A DNA stretch of 64,000 nt from Malania oleifera (Eukaryota; Streptophyta; Magnoliopsida; Santalales; Ximeniaceae): contig NC_080423.1 of NCBI RefSeq assembly GCF_029873635.1, forward strand, positions 92,795,691-92,859,690, given 5' to 3'. A model generated the notes under the pieces. The model was given only the letters and a program-made list of their open reading frames with translations. It made no database searches and had not been told where the DNA came from. Positions 56,037 to 64,000 of the stretch are shown piece after piece (the stretch's first letter is position 1; each line of letters begins with the position of its first letter). Made by a program: the position numbers and the translations under genes.

Positions 56037-57226
56037 CTAAGGCTTCCGAAACAGACTTAGGAAGGGTAAAAGATGATAAAACAGTAACAAAACAATAATA
56101 GGAGGGTGATAGGAAGTCATAACAAACGTAGTTGGAAATAGGATGTTGAGTACATGTGTGTTTACATTTTTGAACAGTAATAGGAGGATCACCATCATGG
56201 GAAAGTCATCAGATGAGGACACCAAAGGCGTGGTAGTAGAAGCTAGAGGGGACTCTCTTCCTTGGAGCCGTTGTCGTGAATACACCTGCAAATTAGGCTG
56301 ATCAAGATGATGAGAAAGGCTTGAACTACATGGAGACTTAGATGGCTGGTTGGGCAAAGAGGCAAGGACAACAAAGTAGAATCTGGAAGATTAGGCAGAG
56401 GAAGAGACTCAAACTCATTGAACTCAAAAGCACTCTGGGACTGGGTGTAGTGAGGTGTGTAGACTAAAAGAAGGTAACATCTGTAGAAACAAAGAAGCGA
56501 TGCAGTACCAGAGTATAACAACGATATCCCTTTTGAGTATATGAGTAGCCTAGAAAGACACATTTTATAACATGAGGATCCAACTTATCCACCCCAGGAG
56601 TTAGTTGATGAACAAACGACACACACTTGAATATACGAGGAGGGAGAGAGAATAAAGGTGAATTAGGAAAGAGAATTGAGGAAGGAATTTTACCACTAAG
56701 AATAGAGGCTGGCATCCTGTTGATCAGATAGCAAGTAGTAGGTACAACATCACTTTAAAACACTTTAGGTACATGCATTTGATAAAGTAAGATACGAGTG
56801 ATTTCAAGGATATGTTTATTTTTCCTCTTTACAACCCCATTTTGTTGAGGAGTGTGGGCACAGGATGATTGATGGAAAATTCAAAATTGAGTCATATAAA
56901 TAGTGAATTATGAACTAAAATACTCTTTAGCATTATCGCTTCAAAGTATTCAAACAGGTAAACCAAATTGAGTCTTTATTTTAGAACAAAAGGCACAAAA
57001 TATATGAAATAACTTGGAACGATATTTTATTAAATATAGTCAAGTCATTCTTGAATGGGCATCCACAAAGGTTACAAAGTACCGAAAACCCAACTTGGAC
57101 ACAACTCTACTAGGATCCCAAACATTAGAATGAACTAACATGAAAGGGCCCTTATTTTTTTTATTGACTCGAGAAGTGAAAGGGAGATGATGGTGCTTTC
57201 CTAACTAATAAGAATCACAATCAAGA
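56037..57226 (-). pseudogene. Inner copia integrase remnant
   Basis: Minus strand. FVHQLTPGVDKLDPHVIKCV and FLGYSYTQKGYRCY (56510-56640) are the end of the copia integrase and its linker. Around 56840 a frame gives the NGVVKRKNKHI-like motif, and around 56930 the catalytic region has an altered SDNAKE-like context. The stretch is broken by many stops. Confidence 0.75.
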
Positions 57227-57875
57227 CTAGACACAAAATTGAGGAACAAAACATTTTAACTTTTCCAGTGAAGGATGACCAAGATGACAATGAATTTGGA
57301 GAGGTGTGGCAATAATAGTGCAGACGATAGAAGGAGATAGCAGCTTAAAGTGATAAAGTCCACCAGCTTCACGCCTTTTGCCAATCGTCTTCCTCACCTT
57401 CAAATCCTGAATAGCCACAAAATCAAGGAAGAATGTTATTGAACAATTCATGGATTTAGTAATCCTACTAATGGACATAAGATTGAAAGGGAATTTGGAA
57501 ATATACAAAACCGAAGAAAGAGAAATAGAAGAAGTGGGATTTACTGTCCCAATTCCCTTGACTGCGGTGGTGGATCCATGAGCAAGAGTAACACAGGATA
57601 AATTTTTAGGATATTGAAAAGTGGAAAAAAAATTTGGTATACTTGTGATATGATCAGTGGTAGCGGAGTTTATGACCCAAGGACTAGGGCGAGAAGTACT
57701 GGATGATAGACATACTGTGGGTTACCTGTTTGGGCAAGAGATGCATTGAGAAGAGAAGCTTGTTGTGACATTTGATATTGCTAGAACTTGGAATTCTCTT
57801 CCTCTGACATGGATACAATACGTTGCCCCTCACTTGGCCTCCAAAGGTAAGGTGTGGAGTCCATGGTGGGTGCAT
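57227..57875 (-). pseudogene. Inner copia pre-integrase segment and protease region
   Basis: Minus strand. FPFNLMSISRITKSMNCSIT and HCHLGHPSLEKLKCFVPQF (57227-57500) are the pre-integrase segment with its HLGHPS zinc-binding start. The protease region lies near 57640-57700 and reads SWVINSATTDHIT-like, so the usual catalytic DSGA is changed. Confidence 0.75.
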
Positions 57876-57878
57876 TGG

Positions 57879-58740
57879 CTACCCCCAAAGGTGTGAAGTC
57901 GGTGTTGGCTGCATTGGCAGTATGTGAAGCTCTACCGTGGAGATATTAACATTGCTCGACAATATGATTACTTCGTCCACAATGAGTGCACTTGCGAGGA
58001 GTGCCTTTACCTCATCCATTTCTACCACCACGACCACTTGAGCCACCTCAATAACACCTGCGGTTTTTTGGTAGAGACCTAGAATCACCTTGTGTAGCAA
58101 AAGTTGTCCTCTCAAAGCCAGATTTAAGAGCATGAAAATGTGAGCTAAAGGAATCATGGACACGAGAATAAACATTAGCAAACAATGGCAACTCTGCACT
58201 ACTAAGTATCTGGGACTGTACTACCTCATACTTGGGTCTCAAGCTCGCTAGGACCCGAAGAACTTTCATATGCTCCCTTCGCTTCTGCATCTCATGAACG
58301 TTGGTGGTTACGTGTTGCATGACATTAAGCTCCTCATGAATACGCTTCACCTCTCCAAAATAATCTGCGATGCTCCTATCTCCTTGTTGTAACTAAAAGT
58401 ACTCTTGGGATAAATCACACGTACGTGTAATGTTACTAGAGTATAGAAGCTTGGCATAATCCCAAATCTCGTTGCACGTATCTAGTTGCATACACATTCG
58501 TGCAATTTGTGGCTCCATTGAATTCCACAAGAGGGAGACAATCAAGGCATTTGAATCCACACTTCTTTTCTCTTCTCATCAGAAGGATCAGATTGGAGCA
58601 AGTGGTCAAATTTTCCTAATTGTGCTAATAAACCAGAACAAGTTTAGACCATTGAACATAATTCTTTCCATACAACTTTTGAGTCGTTGTTTGTGGCAGC
58701 GATGAAAGAAACATATTTTTGGGATTCATGGACTCCATCC
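57879..58740 (-). pseudogene. Inner copia gag
   Basis: Minus strand. IHEELNVMQHVTTNVHEMQK, VLRVLASLRPKYEVVQSQIL and LPLFANVYSRVHD (58150-58350) are the UBN2/copia gag core. A frame near 57950-58000 gives CTHCGRSNHIVEQC-like cysteine/histidine spacing, the zinc knuckle. The upstream part (58350-58740) is in shifted frames. Confidence 0.75.
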
Positions 58741-59350
58741 CAACACTCACAAACTTGCAGCCACACCAATGTCAAACAAGAAGAACAATCAAGACTAATC
58801 GGGACAATCACAAACTATTTGAAGCACCGACACAACCATGGACGAGGTGAACGACTTACTAACTGAGATAGCACTGCCACAGCCTCACAATCCTAACTTG
58901 TGAACACTGCCACTATTCCAAGAAACTCACAAAGAAGCCTTTAGAAGCACCGAACAAAAACTAATGGATTACCATGAATGCATGGTCGAAAAAGGTTGTA
59001 TATTTGGACAAAAAACATGTCCAACAGCTTTATAATATTGCTTAGAGAGGGAATCAAAACATGGCAAAGGAAAAAAAAAGAAAAAGGTGGCTGGAAACTC
59101 TCACGTGCCAGCGTGTGGGGTTGGCACTGCCAGCAGTTGACCTGTGCGTGGGAGCACGTGGGGTTGTTTCCATTGAATGGGTTTTATGGAGGTAGGCTTC
59201 AGAGGGTTATGTTTTTGGCTATATGGTTGGTTTTGTGAAATAATGGAAAGGGTGAAGGTGGATCTGAGAAGGGTAGCGTTGGGAATGTGTTTTTTTTTTT
59301 GGCAATAGCTAAGTAGGATAGGATTTAGGTTGGATTACGTGCAGATACCA

Positions 59351-59536
59351 TGTTGAGATTTTGATTAAATGAATGGCCTAAAATGAATGACCTAACTTGA
59401 AGATAACTCTCTCCCTCTATTTCAAATACAAATCAAATACATTCTAATGAAAATAATATCCTTACTAACCTTCACTAATTAACATACTAACACACTTAAT
59501 CATAATAATACTTAAAGGCATTAATAACCTCTTACT
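59351..59536 (-). repeat. 5' LTR of the inner copia element
   Basis: 186 bp. It has a small local duplication (GAATGGCCTAA / GAATGACCTAA) absent from the partner LTR, and its last dinucleotide changed from CA to CT. Confidence 0.85.
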
Positions 59537-59564
59537 GTAATAATCCTAAATGACCAAAATATCA

Positions 59565-61260
59565 TGTGCTCCTAGCTTGTTACAAATGAATTTAACATAA
59601 ACAACCCCCAAGATTTTAGTGAATAAATCAATAAGTTAGAACTCAGGCTTCACATAAGTTGTTGTAATGAGCTTTTGCACAAGTTTCTTCAAAACAAAGT
59701 AACTGTAAACTTCAATGTGTAATGTTTACTTATGGAAGATTGGGTTGGAGGCAATATGAATATCAATTCGATTAGGATACAGCAACTTCGTAGAATGATA
59801 CTGTGGAAAACGAGCTTCTTCCAACTTGTTTTTTAATAGGACATGTTCACATGTAGGGTGAGCCACAATCCAATATTCTAACTCAGCACATGACCTTGCA
59901 GCCACAATTTGTTTCTTTCTCATCCAGGAGAACAAGTTATCACCACAATAGTACTCGGTTGTAGATCTTGTGTTGGAAGGTGACCCAACCCAATTTGCAT
60001 CTGTATATCACTGATTATAATTGTGTTCTCGACCATGATATATAGACCCTCCGAGGTGCACCTTTGAGGTATCTCAAAATGTGAAGTACTACATCCCAAT
60101 GACTTGTTCTTAGAGAATCAAGAAATTGGCTCACACTACTTGTGAAATATATATCCGATCGAGTAGCTGTGAGGTAGTTCTACTTTTCAACAAATATCTT
60201 GTGTCGTTGAGGGTTGGCCCTACATCTAACACTAACTTGCTGTTAGGAACCATGGGGGCATCGGCAGTTTTGGATCCAACAATGCAATCTCATTTATACA
60301 GTTAAGAACATGCTTCCTCTTTGACAAAATAGTTCTAGTGTGAGATTTGGATACTTCTTTACCCACCAAGTATTTCAATGGTCCTAAATCTTTGGTCTAA
60401 AATTTAGCATGTAGAAAAATGCTTTACTTGCTAGATACCTTGATCATCATCACCATTATCACAATATCATCTACATACGCAATGAGTAGTATCCTATCGG
60501 ATGTAGCATGACGATGAAATACGGAATGATCTATTGCACACCGTTGAACGTTGAACTCAAGTTCTGCAACATCAAATTGATCAAGCATGCTTTGATTGAC
60601 TACTTCAAAACATACAATGATTTCTTGAGCCAACGCACTAAGCCTGACACCCCTTGTGCAACAAACCCAAGTGGTTACTTCATATAGACATTTTATTGAG
60701 GATCACCATAAAGGAAGACATTCGTCACATTTATGATTTAACTAATGTAGAGACCAATGATAGGTGGTGGCCAAGGAGATGAAAAACAAACAACGACACA
60801 GTAGAATGTGTTTGAATAATCCAAACTGAATGCATGAGTATGTCCCTTACCAACGGGCTTCCAAAAGAGCCATACAAACATCAGAATTAACTTTCACAGT
60901 GTACTCCTAGCAACAATCAACCATAGACTTATCAGGAGGAAGAAATACCAATTCCCAATTATTGTTTTCTTGTAATACACACATCTCTTCAACCATTGCA
61001 GTCTTCCATCTAGAATGGGCCAAGGCTTCAAAAACAAATTCAAGAAGAGCAACATAAGATAGAGTACTAACAAAACAATAATATGAGGTGACACGAAATT
61101 ATAGCAAACGAAATTAGAGATTGGATGTTGTATAAAGGTGCATTTCACTTTTCGGACAAAAAAGGGAAGGTCAACATCTTGCGAAATGGGATCATCAGAT
61201 GAGAAAAACAAAGGAATAGTAGTAGAAGTTGGAGGACTCTCCTTGAGCCGCCATCATGTA
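59565..61260 (-). pseudogene. Outer copia RNase H and reverse transcriptase
   Basis: Minus strand. RKKQIVAARSCAELEYWIVA and HPTCEHVLLKNKLEEA (59790-59920) are RNase H. LLIAYVDDIVIM (60455-60495) keeps the YVDD catalytic box. The FEVVNQSMLDQFDVAELEFN region precedes it. FVRKVKCTFIQHPISNFV (61080-61170) lies before the reverse transcriptase start. Frames are broken throughout. The layout is parallel to 54520-56290 of the inner element. Confidence 0.8.
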
Positions 61261-61282
61261 TACACTCACAAATTAAGACAAT

Positions 61283-61750
61283 CATAGAACTATCATATGC
61301 TCCCTCTACTTTTGTATCACGCTTACATCAGCAATTATGGTTTACAAATCATGATGTTAAGTTCCTGATGGATGTGCTTCATCTCTTCAAAGTACTCTGA
61401 CATTCAACTCCTTGTAACTCAACATACTCCAAGGATAGATTGTATGTTTAATGTCACTTGAATATTAGAGCTCGATACAATCCCAAATCTCCTTGCATAC
61501 ATTCAGATGTGCACATACGCCCAATCTAGAGTTCCATAAATAGGGACAACCAATGCATTTTCTTGCATCCATGCTTCTTTCCTTTTATCGTCCCTGTCCC
61601 GGATTGAAATAAGTACTCATATTTACCTAAGCCTGTCAAATAGATCTTAATAGTCTTAGGCTAGTGCACATAACTCTTTCCAACTTCTTGATTGTTATTG
61701 CTGTAATGATGGAGACATACTTTCAGGATTCATGGACTCAAATGCAACAT
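61283..61750 (-). pseudogene. Outer copia gag remnant, fused to the linker by deletion
   Basis: Sequence parallel to inner 58255-58740 begins at about 61288 directly after sequence parallel to inner 56290. About 2 kb (integrase, pre-integrase segment, protease, zinc knuckle) is therefore missing. Only short gag-like pieces can be read. Confidence 0.7.
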
Positions 61751-62424
61751 TGACAAATGAGACCAACAATCAACAAGGTCAATGGCTAGAACAACCAGAA
61801 CAACCATGAACATGATGAACAACTAAAATGGATCACGAATGAGTCACTGAAAAACTAGCTTAACTCTGCCGCAGCCCCAAGAAACTCTTCCTGAAACTAT
61901 TGCAGAACCCTAATGGTACGAAACAACCATTAACAAAGTGCACTGGGTGAACAACAAAAAAAAGGTTGTATTTTTTAACAAAATACGGGACCAACAATGT
62001 GATTTTATTGAGTAGGGAAGTATGTTTAAGGCATTCAGGAAGAAATCAGGAAGAAATTGGAGCAAAAACAGTGCTCAAAAAGCTCTTAATCACCACCTCA
62101 TGGGGTTGGAGGTGCCAGCTTTCAGCCGACACATGTGCAGGACCTTCTCCAGAGATGACATTTCACGTACTTCTAGATTGGTAGGTTCTGCTGCTATATA
62201 TGATGTTGGTTTTGCAAAATCTGAAGGGGTTCTTGAGATTCTGAACAAAAGTAACATTTAGGAATTTTTCAAGCTATTGCCGTGCTTCCTGAAGTTGTTC
62301 CTCGTCTTTGGTCATGTGTATGATCATCCTATAGTGGCAGGTTTGCATAGGAATTCATGGTTTAGGGTTTGCTTTAGCAGTAGCTATGCACTTAGGGTTT
62401 AGGTCGGATATTCCTCCGATACCA

Positions 62425-62589
62425 TGTTGAAGTATTAAAGTATTCGACAAATTGGTAGACCTAATCACAATGATAGATCTCTCCCTTCACTTATAATAAA
62501 TGCCAAGTACATAACAATGACCTTACTAACTCATGTTTACTGACAGAGCAATAACACATAGTAATAATGCTGAATGACCAAAATAAACA
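62425..62589 (-). repeat. 5' LTR of the outer copia element
   Basis: 165 bp, from TGTTGAAGTATT to AAATAAACA. It matches 54211-54350 joined to 59542-59564. Confidence 0.8.
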
Positions 62590-64000
62590 GTAATAAAGTC
62601 TAACTAAAAAATTAAAATTCTGCTCATCTGAATTTAATGGCAAAGGTGAAGCAGATAAAAATGACTGGTTTAACCTATAGTTCCTTAGAACACTCCGAGT
62701 CCTGGTACAGGTGCAGATACAGTGTTTGCACAAATCAGGACAGGGTAGATGGTATGTGGTATACCATGTATCTGGGTAGTTTTGGTTTGTTCTCAATTTA
62801 TGATGAAATTTGAAGCACTTGTACTGCGTACCATGTATTGAAGATGGCATTAGGTAAGATTGCATGAAATAAATACAACTTGCTTAATTTCTATATTCTC
62901 TCACTTATGACTCGTGTGATTAGATTTTCTCTGCATTTTCAAGGTTCCCCCCCCACCCCCTCCACCTGCCCCTGTTTTTTTTCATTTTTCTTTAGTCAAG
63001 TACACATAGGTGAATTTTATATCCAAAAAAAAAAAAGGAAAAATACACGTAAGTGATTTGATTATCACTTTCAGTAATCTAAATTGTGTGCTACTGCAAT
63101 CCAGGAAATGGAAGGCACCACAAATCAGGAATGTGACTCCTGGATATGATGGATGCACGGGGATCTTGTTGACTGTGGTTTAACCAGTTGAAAATCTTTT
63201 TTCATATAGAAGGGTTAAACCAAAGGTGAAAATTAATATAGCCCTCTTGTTTGAGGATTCTGCCTATACATGTTGGACCTATATGGAACCCCAGCATGGA
63301 TTCAATAGCTCAATACTTTGGATCAATAAATGAAACATTAATGCACAAATTCATACATTCTTATTATGCTTGAGACTATTTGCGGGACTCTGTTCTCTTT
63401 CCAATGGAAAGAAAGATGTTGCAAAAACTCGTCTTGAGATCAGTTTAAGGAAACTAAGAAGCAAAAAATTATTTTACACATTGGTGGATTTCAACAAGGG
63501 CAGGCATATATGGAGAGACTCTTATTTCTGTTGATTGAGCACCTTCGCTTGCCAAAAATGCTGAAAACAAAAAACCCTTCGAAGGGAAGCTTTATTGTAG
63601 CCAGCAGTGAAAGCCTTTCCTTTCTACCAAGTCCATATATCATAGGAAATTTGATATAAACTCATGGACTGCTACAGCTGCGATGAAAAGGGGCATAGCT
63701 CCTGATGATATCCAAAGAAGAATCATCTAAATGCGGTGGAGCCAGAGCAAGCAGATTATGAGGTGACAAGTGATGCTGGTGATGACTTCATAATAAATAA
63801 AGTTTATGATGCAGTTTAGTATTCTGGGTCTGGGGATGTAAATTAATGTGTTTACTAGTGATCAATGAGTCTCTGAAAAAGTCCGAGACCATCCCTTAGG
63901 TTGAGTGACCTTTTCCATGAGGTTGAGTGCCCTGTTTTATGAGGCGGTGATGTTATTCATCAGAAAGAAATAACATGTCCACACCTTTGCTAATATACGG
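62590..64000. other. Poorly resolved DNA with a possible gag remnant
   Basis: A frame near 63666-63700 reads MDCYSCDEKGHSS, then two stops and YPKKNHLNAVEPEQADYEV. This has the spacing of a CCHC zinc knuckle with the last Cys changed to Tyr. Upstream (about 63250-63650) other frames have LLFEDSAYTCWTYMEP-like reading. A decayed gag is plausible. A second candidate, an exon after CAATCCAG at 63096-63103, ends quickly in a stop. C run at 62947-62960. Confidence 0.3.

Larger units (their letters stand above)
54351..59536 (-). mobile_element. Inner copia element with GTAAT target duplication
   Basis: Minus strand, 5186 bp. LTRs at 54351-54522 (3') and 59351-59536 (5'). Polypurine tract GCTCCATCTTGAGGAG at 54523-54538 (minus strand). 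Primer-binding-like site TGGTATCTGCAC at 59339-59350. GTAAT lies exactly at 54346-54350 and 59537-59541. All domains are recognisable in order, gag to RNase H, with stops and frame shifts. It inserted into the 3' LTR of a related element. Confidence 0.88.
54211..62589 (-). mobile_element. Outer copia element (interrupted, internally deleted)
   Basis: Minus strand. The left (3') LTR is 54211-54350 plus 59542-59564, split by the inner element. The right (5') LTR is 62425-62589. The primer-binding-like site TGGTATCGGAGG is at 62413-62424. Internal sequence 59565-62412 has RNase H, reverse transcriptase and gag pieces but no protease or integrase. No outer target duplication was found (AGCCC on the left, GTAAT on the right). 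Confidence 0.8.

Noticed and set aside
63104..63180. Extra exon after the acceptor-like CAATCCAG
   Set aside because: In the phase that would continue exon 8 it meets TGA after 14 codons. Another frame is longer but has no similarity and the wrong phase.

Overview
The window is nuclear DNA of a plant, most likely a dicot. It is AT-rich and crowded with decayed LTR retrotransposons of the Ty1/copia and Ty3/gypsy kinds, plus RTE- and L1-type LINEs, MITE-like inverted-repeat elements and long microsatellites. The one convincing host gene is split by GT-AG introns. I see no rRNA, tRNA, CRISPR array or prokaryotic operon. The species cannot be named from what is visible.

Layout. 1-7.2 kb: AT-rich intergenic DNA containing an array of short perfect hairpins (1.9-2.2 kb), a possible promoter and first exon of an unidentified gene (2.4-2.83 kb), an LTR fragment, a 125-bp duplication, a CACTA-like end, and a complete small TRIM-type LTR element with a 5-bp target duplication (6195-6835). 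7.2-33.3 kb: a nest of elements. A SIRE-like copia element (LTRs at 7206-8962 and 31664-33325) holds a minus-strand copia element (10439-31660). That copia was split between integrase and reverse transcriptase by a 15.5-kb minus-strand gypsy element (14980-30508), whose near-identical 5-bp target duplications are visible. The gypsy element itself contains a 2.3-kb non-coding insertion (18995-about 21283) and a plus-strand internally deleted copia element (22234-25969) with a perfect TGACA duplication. A further 1.9-kb unclassified insertion (about 11298-13203) sits in the copia RNase H. 33.4-36.2 kb: AT-rich DNA with a terminal-inverted-repeat-like element and an AT-rich tandem repeat directly upstream of the host gene.

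36.2-49.2 kb and probably beyond: a plus-strand host gene for a lysine-rich, coiled-coil protein. Eight coding exons can be read (237 codons, all introns phase 0). Four successive exons are each exactly 63 bp and encode related 21-residue (three-heptad) segments, so the coiled coil appears to have grown by exon duplication. Its introns carry L1 and RTE LINE pieces (the larger RTE copy has a perfect 15-bp target duplication), a SINE fragment and two related MITE-like inverted repeats. The C-terminal exons were not found and probably lie beyond the right edge.

50.1-53.7 kb: a decayed plus-strand gypsy element with two LTRs but no recognisable reverse transcriptase. 54.2-62.6 kb: two related minus-strand copia elements, one inserted in the LTR of the other (duplication GTAAT). 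The outer one has lost protease and integrase by an internal deletion. 62.6-64 kb: poorly resolved DNA with a possible decayed gag zinc knuckle.

No new enzymatic or defence system is supported. The observations most worth following are the exon-cassette coiled-coil gene, the hairpin array at 1.9-2.2 kb, the recurrent GTCGAC-centred motifs in LTRs of otherwise unrelated families, and the well-marked nested insertions.
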